The position numbers were made by a program, and so were the translations under genes. The notes under the pieces are model-generated. The model was given only the letters and a program-made list of their open reading frames with translations. It did not search any database and was not told the origin of the DNA. From Lysobacteraceae bacterium NML91-0213 (lineage in GTDB: Bacteria > Pseudomonadota > Gammaproteobacteria > Xanthomonadales > Xanthomonadaceae), in assembly GCA_002798175.1 (NCBI GenBank), contig NWQL01000005.1:107891-167470 (forward strand): a DNA stretch of 59,580 nucleotides. Reading direction: 5' to 3'. The stretch's first letter is position 1; every line of letters starts with the position of its first letter. Below, piece after piece: positions 47,108 to 55,889 of the stretch.

Positions 47108-48433
47108 ATGAGCATCAGTGAACAAAGCCAGGCGGTCCTGCTGTTGACCGCGTGGTTCACCAAGCCGGGAAAGGGAGACCCTAAGCCCTTGACTCCCAAG
47201 GAGTGGGGGCGGTTTGCGCTGTGGTTGAAGGACCGGAGCATGGCGCCGGAAGCCCTGCTGCGCAGCAACGACCTGGACACGACCTTGTTCGGCTGGTCGG
47301 ACAAGACCGTGGATGTCGGCCGGATTCGCGCCTTGCTGGAGCGTTCGGGCGCCTTGGGTATTGCGCTGGAGAAGTGGCAACGGGCCGGGCTGTGGGTCAT
47401 GACCCGTTCGGACCCGGACTATCCCAGCAGGCTCAAGCGTCGGTTGAAGACGGATGCGCCGCCGGTCCTGTTCGGCTCCGGTAATCGCCAGTTGCTCAAC
47501 CAGGGTGGGATTGCCGTCGTGGGATCACGCAACGCCAGCGCGGAGGATCTGGCGTTCACCGCCGGCCTGGGCGGCACGGTCGCCCTGCAGGGCCGTTCGG
47601 TGGTCTCGGGCGGTGCGCGCGGCGTCGATGAAGCGTCCATGCTCGGTGCGCTGGAGCGCGACGGCACCGTGATCGGCGTGCTGGCGGACAGTCTGCTGCG
47701 CGCCAGCAACTCGGCCAAGTACCGTCCCGCCCTGATGGACAGGAATCTGGTGCTGGTCTCGCCCTTCAATCCCGAGGCGGGCTTCGACGTGGGCAACGCC
47801 ATGGCCCGCAACAAGTACATCTATGCCCTGTCCGATGCGGCAGTCATCGTCAGCGCCACCGAGGGCAAGGGCGGCACCTGGAGCGGCGCGGTCGAAGCGC
47901 TGAAGCACGCCTGGGTGCCGCTGTGGGTCAAGCCGCATCCGGACGCGCAATCCGGCAATGCGGTACTGGTGCGGAAGGGGGCGCGCTGGCTGGAGGACGG
48001 GGCACCCATGGAGACGCTCGTAGCTGGCGATGGCACGAGTCAACACAACCCGGATGCGGCGTCCACCGCGGACAGCCAGCCCACCGAATCGGAGCAGCCA
48101 TCAGTCGTGCCGGCTGCCCAGCACATCGCTGAATCGGCGCAGCCCGAACCGCCCCAAGAGGAGGCGCCGGAGCCGACAGACGTGGCTCCAGCCATGGAAG
48201 AAAGCACGCCCGCTGCCGCCACCGCGGGTCTCTACGAGCACTTCCTGACGTTGTTGGCAGAGGAAGCTGCCCACGGCCCGATCACGGCCGACGCCTTGCA
48301 GGACAAACTGGAGCTCAACAAGTCGCAGTTGACCGACTGGCTGAAGCGTGGCATCGCCGATGGCCGTATCGAGAAGCTCAACAAGCCCGTGCGCTACCAG
48401 CTGGCCAAGGCACACCAGCAAACCCTGCTCTGA
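47108..48433 (+). CDS. DprA/Smf-like protein with C-terminal winged helix
   Basis: A 441-residue protein. The Rossmann-like DprA domain lies at about residues 90-300: ppVLFGSGNRQLL, GIAVVGSRNAS near 135, VVSGGARGVDEASM near 165, and the end PEAGFDVGNAMARNKYIYALSDAAVIV near 220-250, all standard for Smf/DprA. A Pro/Glu/Ala-rich linker (about 315-375) leads to a C-terminal winged helix (ITADALQDKLELNKSQLTDWLKRGI). Housekeeping DprA loads RecA on incoming DNA in transformation; this copy is coupled to a RecQ-PRTase gene and a type III restriction system. DprA belongs to the SMF/DprA-LOG superfamily known from conflict systems, so a sensor or nucleotide-signal role is possible. Confidence 0.87.
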   Translation: MSISEQSQAVLLLTAWFTKPGKGDPKPLTPKEWGRFALWLKDRSMAPEALLRSNDLDTTLFGWSDKTVDVGRIRALLERSGALGIALEKWQRAGLWVMTRSDPDYPSRLKRRLKTDAPPVLFGSGNRQLLNQGGIAVVGSRNASAEDLAFTAGLGGTVALQGRSVVSGGARGVDEASMLGALERDGTVIGVLADSLLRASNSAKYRPALMDRNLVLVSPFNPEAGFDVGNAMARNKYIYALSDAAVIVSATEGKGGTWSGAVEALKHAWVPLWVKPHPDAQSGNAVLVRKGARWLEDGAPMETLVAGDGTSQHNPDAASTADSQPTESEQPSVVPAAQHIAESAQPEPPQEEAPEPTDVAPAMEESTPAAATAGLYEHFLTLLAEEAAHGPITADALQDKLELNKSQLTDWLKRGIADGRIEKLNKPVRYQLAKAHQQTLL

Positions 48434-48466
48434 TTCCACACATCATTCGCTTACAAGAAGTCCGCC

Positions 48467-50389
48467 ATGCACAAGATCGACGCCACCGACCCCGAAGCCC
48501 AGTCCGCCGACCCGGTGGCCGGCAACATCGCCCAGCTCAAGGCGTTGTTTCCGGAACTCATCACCGAAGGTGGAGATGGTGCGGCGATCAATGTGGATGT
48601 GCTCAAGCAACTGGTGGGTGATGCCACCATCAGCGATGCCGAGGAAAAGTACGGGCTGAACTGGCACGGTAAGCGTCGTGCCCGGCAACTGGCACTCACA
48701 CCGAGCACCGGCACGCTGCGGCCGTGCCCGGAAGACAGCGTGGACTGGGACACCACGCAGAACCTGATGATCGAAGGCGACAACCTCGAAGTGTTGAAGC
48801 TGCTGCAGAAGAGCTACGCCGGCAAGGTCAAGCTGATCTACATCGATCCGCCGTACAACACCGGCAAGGATTTTGTGTATCCGGATAACTTCCAGGACAG
48901 TATCAGGAATTATCTGGAGCTGACCGGGCAGGTGGAGGGCGGTCGCAAGATAAGTTCGAACACGGAGGCGTCGGGGCGCTTCCACACGGACTGGCTCAAC
49001 ATGATGTATCCGAGGTTGAAGCTGGCACGCAACCTGCTTCGAGAAGATGGCGCTCTATTTATCACTCTTGATGACACCGAAGTGGCGCACATGCGAATCA
49101 TTTGTGATGACGTTTTTGGCGAGGAGAATTTCGTCGCCAATGTCGTTTGGCAAAAGAAGTATGCAGTTGCGAACGATGATCCAGGGATCGGTGTGATGCA
49201 CGATCACGTGCTCGTCTATAGAAAGTCGGATGCATTCGTTCGCGGCCTCTTGCCTCGGACGGAGGAGCAAAACGCCCGCTACTCAAATCCAGACAACGAT
49301 CCTCGGGGTGAATGGGCGTCTGACAACTACGTAAGTAACAAATCGAAGGACGAGAGACCGACTCTCTGGTATCCGATCCGACACCCCCGAACGGGAGAAG
49401 AGGTATGGCCGGAAGAGCACGCTGTATGGCGTTACTCGCAGGAGAAGCATTCGGAAATTGAGCGGGAAGAGAGACTCTACTGGGGGCCTAACCAGTCCTA
49501 TAGGAAGCCTCGCCTCAAGCGATATCTAAACGAGGTTCAACAGGGGATAGTTCCTCCAACGTGGTGGACTTTCGAGGGCTGTGGTCACAACGATGAGGCG
49601 CAGAAAGAGACCGCATCTCTGCTTGGTCAAAAGGTATTCAGCACGCCAAAGCCGGTTCGGCTGATCCGAAGAATATTGACAGTTGCTGCCGCAACCGACG
49701 CCATTGTTCTGGATTTTTTCGCCGGCTCCGGGTCCACGGCTCATGCTGTGCTGCAGGCGAACGCTGAGGATCATGGCGGCCGTCGCTATATCATGGTGCA
49801 GTTACCAGAGCCGTTGTCTGTCGAGAATAATGATCAAAAGAGCGCAGCGCTTTTTTGCGAGAAGCTTGGAAAGCCGAAGAATATCGCGGAGTTAACGAAG
49901 GAGCGCTTACGGCGCGCTGCAGCTAAGGTCAGGTCGGATAGCGAGAACTGGAAAGGCGACGCAGGCTTCCGGGCTTTCAGGCTCGACCAATCCAACCTCC
50001 GCGCCTGGCAGCCTACTGGCGACCTAGAAAGAGACCTGATCGACAGCGTCGAGCACATCGTCCCCGGCCGCAGCGAGCAGGATGTCCTGACTGAACTGCT
50101 ACTCAAGCTCGGCCTGGACCTGTGCGTGCCCATCGAGCAACGCCAGATTGCCGGCAAGACCGTCCACGCCATTGGCGGTGGCGTGCTGCTGGCCTGCCTC
50201 GATCCGCGCATTGGCAAAGACGATGCCGAACCGCTGGCGCTTGGCATCGCCGAATGGCACGCCGCGCTCGCCCCGGCCGGCGACACCACCTGCGTGTTCC
50301 GCGACAGCGCCTTCGAGAACGACGAGGCCAAGACCAATCTCGCTGCGATCCTGGAGCAGCACGGCATCCATCACGTCCGGAGCCTGTAA
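48467..50389 (+). CDS. Type III restriction-modification methyltransferase (Mod)
   Basis: A 640-residue N6-adenine methyltransferase of the beta class. The catalytic motif IV is IYIDPPYNTG near 125-134 and the SAM motif I DFFAGSGSTAHAV comes later, near 415, the order typical of type III Mod. LMIEGDNLEVLKLLQKSY near 105 is also standard. The region between the two motifs (about 145-400) is the target recognition domain and is encoded by DNA clearly poorer in GC than the flanks. Mod methylates the recognition site and also guides Res. It is 33 bp after the DprA-like gene and 3 bp before the RhuM gene. Confidence 0.93.
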   Translation: MHKIDATDPEAQSADPVAGNIAQLKALFPELITEGGDGAAINVDVLKQLVGDATISDAEEKYGLNWHGKRRARQLALTPSTGTLRPCPEDSVDWDTTQNLMIEGDNLEVLKLLQKSYAGKVKLIYIDPPYNTGKDFVYPDNFQDSIRNYLELTGQVEGGRKISSNTEASGRFHTDWLNMMYPRLKLARNLLREDGALFITLDDTEVAHMRIICDDVFGEENFVANVVWQKKYAVANDDPGIGVMHDHVLVYRKSDAFVRGLLPRTEEQNARYSNPDNDPRGEWASDNYVSNKSKDERPTLWYPIRHPRTGEEVWPEEHAVWRYSQEKHSEIEREERLYWGPNQSYRKPRLKRYLNEVQQGIVPPTWWTFEGCGHNDEAQKETASLLGQKVFSTPKPVRLIRRILTVAAATDAIVLDFFAGSGSTAHAVLQANAEDHGGRRYIMVQLPEPLSVENNDQKSAALFCEKLGKPKNIAELTKERLRRAAAKVRSDSENWKGDAGFRAFRLDQSNLRAWQPTGDLERDLIDSVEHIVPGRSEQDVLTELLLKLGLDLCVPIEQRQIAGKTVHAIGGGVLLACLDPRIGKDDAEPLALGIAEWHAALAPAGDTTCVFRDSAFENDEAKTNLAAILEQHGIHHVRSL

Positions 50390-50392
50390 GGC

Positions 50393-51454
50393 ATGAGCAC
50401 AAAGGACATGACAACGGGTGGCGGCCAGTTCCTGATCCACACGACGGATGACGGCCGCACTCGTGTGCGCTGCTTGTTCCGTGACGACACCCTGTGGCTG
50501 ACCCAGGCACAGATGGCCGAGCTCTACCAGGTCAGCGGCAAGACCATCAGCGAGCACCTCACCAACCTCTATGACGAGGATGAGTGCGAACCTGAACGAA
50601 CTATCCGGAAATTCCGGATAGTTCAGCCAGAGGGGGAGCGCCAGGTCCGCAGGACGCTGGACCATTACAGCCTGGAAGCCATTCTGGCCGTGGGTTATCG
50701 GGTGCGGTCGGCCCGCGGCACCCAGTTCCGCCAATGGGCGACGGAGCGCCTGAGCGAATACCTGGTGAAGGGATTCACCATGGACGACGACCGTCTGAAG
50801 AATCCTCCGGTCGAAGGCTCCGGCGTTCCCGACCACTTCGATGAACTGCTTGAACGCATCCGCGACATCCGCGCCAGCGAGCGGCGCATGTACCTGCGGG
50901 TGCGCGAGATCTTCGCCATGGCGGCTGATTACCGGCCAAGCGCGAAGGAAACAACGGTGTTCTTCCAGACCATCCAGAACAAGCTGCACTTCGCCGTCAC
51001 CGGACTGACTGCACCGCAGTTGATCCTGCAACGCGCCGACCATACCCAGCCCAACATGGGGCTGACCAGCAGTAAGGGCGCTTCCGTGCGCAAGGCGGAC
51101 GTGACCGTCGCCAAGAACTATCTGCACGAAGACGAAATCTCCGAGCTCAACCGCATCGTGGTGATGTGGCTGGACTTTGCGGAAGACCAGTCCAAGCGCC
51201 GAAAGGATGTGTTCCTGAAGGACTGGGAGATCAAGCTCAACGACTTTCTGGCCTTCAATGACCGCCGCGTGCTGGGCAACCCGGGCAATGTCAGCAAGGT
51301 CGATGCCGACGCCAAGGCGCACGATGAGTACGAGCAGTACGCGGCGGAACGACGGAAATTGCTCGAAAGCGAGGGCGAGCGGGAGAACATCAAGGCGCTG
51401 GAAGGCGTCGCCAAACGCCTACCCAAAGCCGTGCCGAAGAAGGGTTCGAAGTGA
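50393..51454 (+). CDS. RhuM-family (virulence RhuM) protein
   Basis: A 353-residue member of the RhuM family first seen in a Salmonella pathogenicity island. Conserved segments are LWLTQAQMAELYQVSGKTISEHLTN near 35-60 (a helix-turn-helix-like start), YSLEAILAVGYRVRSARGTQFRQWAT near 95-120, ASERRMYLRVREIFAMAADY near 160-180 and KADVTVAKNYL near 235. The C-terminal 60 residues are strongly charged. Its molecular function is unknown, although such genes often lie between mod and res. The codons at 50598-50624 form a perfect inverted repeat. It overlaps nothing and is followed by a 164-bp gap before res. Confidence 0.85.
   Translation: MSTKDMTTGGGQFLIHTTDDGRTRVRCLFRDDTLWLTQAQMAELYQVSGKTISEHLTNLYDEDECEPERTIRKFRIVQPEGERQVRRTLDHYSLEAILAVGYRVRSARGTQFRQWATERLSEYLVKGFTMDDDRLKNPPVEGSGVPDHFDELLERIRDIRASERRMYLRVREIFAMAADYRPSAKETTVFFQTIQNKLHFAVTGLTAPQLILQRADHTQPNMGLTSSKGASVRKADVTVAKNYLHEDEISELNRIVVMWLDFAEDQSKRRKDVFLKDWEIKLNDFLAFNDRRVLGNPGNVSKVDADAKAHDEYEQYAAERRKLLESEGERENIKALEGVAKRLPKAVPKKGSK
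50598..50624. repeat. 27-bp near-perfect palindrome inside the RhuM gene
   Basis: GAACTATCCGGAA-A-TTCCGGATAGTTC: 13-bp arms with a single base between them. The encoded peptide is TIRKFRIV. It could be an operator, a nuclease target or only a result of the coding sequence. Confidence 0.6.
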
Positions 51455-51618
51455 TCCGGGGTAGGCAGCTTCGGGCTGGCGGAGTCTTTTCTACGAACAC
51501 AACTTCTAGCGAATCATTACCCAGGCAGTTCACGTAACCCATTGATTTTCTGTTTGCTAGACCCGCAATTTGCCTGCAGCTAGCAAAGCGCTGAAGTGAC
51601 ACGACCCGAGATCCAGTG
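51455..51618 (+). promoter_or_regulatory. AT-richer spacer before res, possible internal promoter
   Basis: This 164-bp gap is the only sizeable break in the operon and is visibly richer in A/T (51475-51600: CTTTTCTACGAACACAACTT, TTGATTTTCTGTTTGCTAGA) than the genes beside it. It may carry a separate promoter or RNA structure for the nuclease subunit; no clear -35/-10 pair stands out. Confidence 0.35.
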
Positions 51619-54600
51619 ATGAAGCTCCACTTCGAAGACAACCTCCCCCACCAGCTGGCCGCCATCGAAGCGGTCTGCGACCTGTTCCGCGGCCAGGAGG
51701 TCTGCCGGACCGAGTTCACCGTCACCCAGCGGTCGGCATCGCCGCAGATGGGCCTGGCGCTGGAGCAGGGCATGGAGGAGTCTGCGCTCGGCATTGGCAA
51801 CCGGCTGACTCTGCTCGATGACGAGCTGCACGCCAACCTGACGGCCATTCAGCTTCGCCATGGTCTGGCACCCTCAGGGTCGCTCGCGGACGGCAATTTC
51901 ACCGTGGAGATGGAGACAGGTACTGGCAAGACCTATGTCTACCTGCGCAGCGTGTTCGAGCTGAACAAGCGTTACGGCTTCACCAAGTTCGTGGTCGTGG
52001 TGCCGTCGGTGGCGATCAAGGAGGGCGTGTACAAGTCGCTGAAGATCATGGCCGAGCACTTCCGTGGGCTGTACGCCAACACGCCGTTCGACTACTTCGT
52101 CTACGACTCGGCGAAGCTCGGACAGGTGCGCAACTTCGCCACCAGCCCCAACATTCAGATCATGGTGGTGACCGTGGGCGCCATCAACAAGTTCGGCGAT
52201 GAGGAGGCGGCGGCGCAGGAAGAGTCCGACGAGTCCCGCAGGCGCGAGAAGTCCAGGAACGTGATGTACCGCGCCAGCGAGAAGACCGGCGGCGAGAAGC
52301 CCATCGATCTGATCCGCGCCACCCGCCCGATTCTGATCGTGGACGAGCCCCAGAGCGTGGATGGCGGTCTGGACGGAAAGGGCCGGCAGGCGCTGGAGCG
52401 CATGCATCCGCTGTGCACGCTGCGCTACTCGGCCACCCACGTGGACAAGCATCACATGGTCTACAGGTTGGACGCGATTGATGCTTACGAGCAGCGGCTG
52501 GTGAAGCAGATCGAGGTTGCCTCGGGCACGGTCGAGGGGGCGAACAACAAGCCCTTCGTGCGTTTCCTGTCGGCGCGTAGCACGCGCGGTCGCGTCGAGG
52601 CCAAGGTGGAGCTGGACGTGGAAGCGAACGGCATCGTGCGCCGCAAGGAAGTCACGGTGATGGACGGCGACGACCTGGAGCAGACAACCGGCCGGGCGCT
52701 GTACCGCGATTGCCGGATCGGAGAAATCCGCGCCGGCCGTGGCAGTGAGCATCTGGAACTGCGGGTGCCCGGCGGCGAGGCTTGGCTGCAGAAGGGCGAG
52801 GCCTGGGGCGACGTGGATCCGCTGGCGATCCAGCGGCAGATGATCAAGCGCACCATCAAGGAGCACCTGGACAAGGAAAAGCGCCTGCGGCCCAAGGGCA
52901 TCAAGGTGCTGTCGCTGTTCTTCATCGACGAGGTGGCCCGCTACCGCCAGTACGACGCCGACGGCAATGCGCACAAGGGTGTCTACGCGGAGATGTTCGA
53001 GGAAGAGTACAGCCGTTGGGCCCGCCACCCCGACTACCAGAGCCTGTTCCGGGAGGTGGACATGGACCACCCCGCCGAGGACGTCCACAACGGCTATTTC
53101 TCGGTGGATCGGAAGAAGGTGGGTGGCAAGAGCGTGGAGGTGTTCAAGGACACCAGCGGCACCACCAAGGCCGACGACGATACCTATAACCTGATCATGC
53201 GCGACAAGGAGCGGCTGCTGAGCCTGACCACGCCGCTGAAGTTCATCTTCTCCCACTCCGCCCTGCGCGAGGGCTGGGACAACCCCAACGTGTTCCAGAT
53301 CTGCACCCTGCGCGACATCCGCACCGAGCGGGAACGACGGCAGTCGATCGGCCGTGGCCTGCGCCTGTGCGTGAACCAGCAGGGCGAACGGATACGCGGT
53401 TTCGACACCAACACGTTGACGGTGATCGCCAACGAAAGCTACGAGGCCTTTGCGGAGGGTCTGCAGCAGGAGCTGGAGGATCCGAAGACCGGCATCGGCA
53501 TCCGCTTCGGCGTGGTGGCGCCGGAACAGTTCGCGGCGATCCCGGTTGTCGCCGCCGACGGCAGTGTAGCGCCACTGGGCGTGGAGCAGTCGAAGCTGCT
53601 GCAGGCAGCCCTGAAGGCGAAGGGGTATCTCACCGCCGCCGGCAAGGTCGAGGACACCCTGCGCAAGGCGATCAAGGACGAGACCGTGGTCCTGCCCGAG
53701 GCCTTCGAGCCGCACCGGGACGCCGTAGTGGCGATCCTGCGCAAGCTGGCGGGGCGTCTGGACATCCGGAACGCCGACGACAGGAAAGCCATTTCCGTGC
53801 GCCGAGCCGTGCTCGATAGTCCCGAGTTCAAGGCGCTGTGGGAGCGGATCAAGCACCGCACCACTTACCGCGTGGCCTTCGACAACGACAAGCTGATTGT
53901 CGACTGCATCGAGGCGCTGCGCGAGTCTCCCCGCATCGCCAAGGCGCGGCTGCAATGGCGCAAGGCCGGGTTGGCGATCGGCCAGGCTGGCGTGGAAGCA
54001 AGCGAGCGCAAAGGCTCGGAAACCGTCTCGCTGGATGAAACCGACATTGATCTGCCGGACATCCTGACCGACCTGCAGGACCGCACCCAGCTCACGCGCC
54101 GCTCGATCCAGCGCATTCTGGTTGAGAGCGGGCGGCTGGACGACTTCAAGCGCAATCCGCAGCAGTTCATCGAGCAGGCCGCCGAGGCCATCAATCGCCG
54201 CAAGCAGCTGGCCCTGGTGGACGGCATCAAGTACCAGCGGATCGGCGACGGGGCGTACTACGCGCAGGAATTGTTCCAGGAGAACGAACTGCGTGGCTAT
54301 CTCGGCAACATGCTTCTGGACACCGAGAAGGCGGTGTACGAGCACGTGGTCTACGACTCGGACGTCGAGCGCGACTTTGCCACCGAGCTGGAGAGGAACG
54401 AGGCGATCAAGGTCTACGCCAAGTTGCCGGGCTGGTTCAAGGTGCCCACGCCCCTGGGGACCTACAACCCGGACTGGGCGGTGCTGGTGGTGGGTGAGGA
54501 CGGGCGGGAGCGCCTGTACTTCGTGGTCGAAACCAAGGGAAGCATGATCGGCGATGCGTTGCGACCCGCCGAGGAGGGCAAGGTCAAGTGCGGCAAAGCG

Positions 54601-54684
54601 CACTTCAAGGCCTTGGCGGTTGGGGAGTCGCCGGCGGAGTACGTCGTTGGCCGATCGGTTGAGGGGTTGCTGTCGCGCATCTAG
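51619..54684 (+). CDS. Type III restriction enzyme subunit Res
   Basis: A 1021-residue ATP-dependent restriction subunit. Helicase motifs: METGTGKTYVYL near 98-109 (Walker A), LIVDEPQS near 240 (DE-P-Q variant usual in type III), SATHVDKHH near 275 and RRQSIGRGLRLC near 573. The nuclease domain is at the C-terminus, PDWAVLVVGEDGRERLYFVVETKG near 950-975, a PD-(D/E)xK site with all three residues. With Mod it cuts unmethylated DNA after sliding between two head-to-head sites. A GTG at 51616 directly before the ATG is an alternative start. It ends the operon. Confidence 0.93.
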   Translation: MKLHFEDNLPHQLAAIEAVCDLFRGQEVCRTEFTVTQRSASPQMGLALEQGMEESALGIGNRLTLLDDELHANLTAIQLRHGLAPSGSLADGNFTVEMETGTGKTYVYLRSVFELNKRYGFTKFVVVVPSVAIKEGVYKSLKIMAEHFRGLYANTPFDYFVYDSAKLGQVRNFATSPNIQIMVVTVGAINKFGDEEAAAQEESDESRRREKSRNVMYRASEKTGGEKPIDLIRATRPILIVDEPQSVDGGLDGKGRQALERMHPLCTLRYSATHVDKHHMVYRLDAIDAYEQRLVKQIEVASGTVEGANNKPFVRFLSARSTRGRVEAKVELDVEANGIVRRKEVTVMDGDDLEQTTGRALYRDCRIGEIRAGRGSEHLELRVPGGEAWLQKGEAWGDVDPLAIQRQMIKRTIKEHLDKEKRLRPKGIKVLSLFFIDEVARYRQYDADGNAHKGVYAEMFEEEYSRWARHPDYQSLFREVDMDHPAEDVHNGYFSVDRKKVGGKSVEVFKDTSGTTKADDDTYNLIMRDKERLLSLTTPLKFIFSHSALREGWDNPNVFQICTLRDIRTERERRQSIGRGLRLCVNQQGERIRGFDTNTLTVIANESYEAFAEGLQQELEDPKTGIGIRFGVVAPEQFAAIPVVAADGSVAPLGVEQSKLLQAALKAKGYLTAAGKVEDTLRKAIKDETVVLPEAFEPHRDAVVAILRKLAGRLDIRNADDRKAISVRRAVLDSPEFKALWERIKHRTTYRVAFDNDKLIVDCIEALRESPRIAKARLQWRKAGLAIGQAGVEASERKGSETVSLDETDIDLPDILTDLQDRTQLTRRSIQRILVESGRLDDFKRNPQQFIEQAAEAINRRKQLALVDGIKYQRIGDGAYYAQELFQENELRGYLGNMLLDTEKAVYEHVVYDSDVERDFATELERNEAIKVYAKLPGWFKVPTPLGTYNPDWAVLVVGEDGRERLYFVVETKGSMIGDALRPAEEGKVKCGKAHFKALAVGESPAEYVVGRSVEGLLSRI

Positions 54685-55268
54685 GTCGCCAAAGGGCCTG
54701 GCGCAGCCTCATTGGGCCAGGCAACGTGGTTGATCAAGGAGGCAGTGACAGTGCCGTCGTGGCCGCTGGAGTCGCTCTCCCGTAGATAACTATCTCTAGG
54801 GGGCGGCCGGGTCGCTCCAGAGAGAGGAAATTGCTCCAGTGTGGGCGTGCCCGATGTAGCGACCAGGGGGTGCACCCTGATATCTCTCCGGGGCGACCGT
54901 CCGACCTGTGTCCGATTCTGCCGAGCCTGTCCGGTGGGTGGCGGCAGGGGTGCGCACGATTTCGCGAAGATACCGTTTGCGAAGGTCGAGATTTGCTTGG
55001 CTGCAAGTCTTTGAGCCAAAAGAAAAAATCTTGATGCGATCGCTCTTTGGGTCGAGATTGACATTTTTCGGGCGTTCAGGCCGCCGACGCTTGCGGAATC
55101 TCGACCATTGGTAAGCCTGCCGATGCCGCGAAGTGTTGCAAGTGCATGATCAGGCGGGCAAATCAGCGCCGAGCAAGCTCGCGGGAATCTCGACCGTCTT
55201 GTGTGAGCCGATAAACACTGGACTCTGGAGGTGTAACACCCCGGCGCGGGTGAAGGCTGGAGCGTGCG
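54685..55268. other. Gene-free region with a repeated 10-bp motif
   Basis: These 584 bp between res and the small anchored protein have no convincing frame. They contain four copies of GGTCGAGATT (two direct, two inverted; annotated next) and a TTGACA-like element at 55058-55063 that overlaps the second copy. Confidence 0.6.
54984..55195. repeat. Four copies of GGTCGAGATT, two direct and two inverted
   Basis: Direct copies lie at 54984-54993 and 55050-55059; inverted copies (AATCTCGACC) at 55097-55106 and 55186-55195. The inverted pair extends to GGTCGAGATTCC. Chance occurrence of four copies of a 10-mer in 212 bp is very unlikely, so this looks like a regulator or iteron array. Confidence 0.7.
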
Positions 55269-55784
55269 ATGGTTGGCTTGGTGCTGCTGTTCCTTGGGGT
55301 GGGAGCATTGCTTTGGGCGATGGTGCCTCGCGGCGATGGTGGAGAAACCGGGCCCGTTACGAAACCGGAATCATGGCCCGCTGACGACGACCCGCAGCCG
55401 GATCCGCCATGGATTGGAACAGACGATCTCGGTCTTGATGGTTTGGATGTTCAGGAGGCCGATGACTCTGTGGCCGCGGATTTCCAAGACTTCCTTTCGG
55501 CCCCGTATGAAGACCCCGCGAACGACTGGTGGTGGAGGGAGATCGAAGAAAGCGCGCTTGCCCAAGCCACCGAGCCGGAGTCTCCTCAGGACGAGGACAT
55601 GTGCATCAATCCGGCAACCGGGTTGGCCATCTTCACCGGAAGCCCAGCGGGGATCGATGCGGACGGAAACGCAAGCGGTTGCGCGTCAACCGACGACTTC
55701 ATTCACTACGAGGTTGATACGCCGCTGGGCGACCCGGGCTGGTCCGACGATCCCGTGAATTCGTTTGGATCCGACGAATGGTGA
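55269..55784 (+). CDS. Small anchored acidic protein with CINPATGL motif
   Basis: A 171-residue protein with one N-terminal hydrophobic helix (VGLVLLFLGVGALLWAMV) and a strongly acidic remainder (many Asp/Glu, WWWREIEE near 90). Residues 110-135 read MCINPATGL...GIDADGNASG, close to the INPATGLPM...GVDVxGNPxG motif found in small proteins of many gammaproteobacteria. A GGAG site lies 7 bp before the ATG. The acidic part would face the periplasm if the helix is an anchor. It lies 105 bp upstream of the 465-residue protein; a shared function is suggested by adjacency only. Confidence 0.7.
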   Translation: MVGLVLLFLGVGALLWAMVPRGDGGETGPVTKPESWPADDDPQPDPPWIGTDDLGLDGLDVQEADDSVAADFQDFLSAPYEDPANDWWWREIEESALAQATEPESPQDEDMCINPATGLAIFTGSPAGIDADGNASGCASTDDFIHYEVDTPLGDPGWSDDPVNSFGSDEW

Positions 55785-55889
55785 AAGGGCGCAAGGCCAG
55801 GGCGTCTGCTGCAAAGTGGCCGATCCGCGACCTTGACCATGCGAGACCCGGCTCCCAGTATCAGGACGATTACGGTTCAGGGGGAGCCG

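Noticed and set aside
51874..54603. 909-codon minus-strand frame
   Set aside because: Antisense to Res; no recognisable motif.
40047..54684. BREX or DISARM system
   Set aside because: No PglZ, BrxC, DrmA or DrmB equivalents; Mod and Res are clearly type III restriction subunits.
54681..55064. 127-codon minus-strand frame after res
   Set aside because: Composition is not protein-like, no ribosome site, and it crosses the repeated-motif region.
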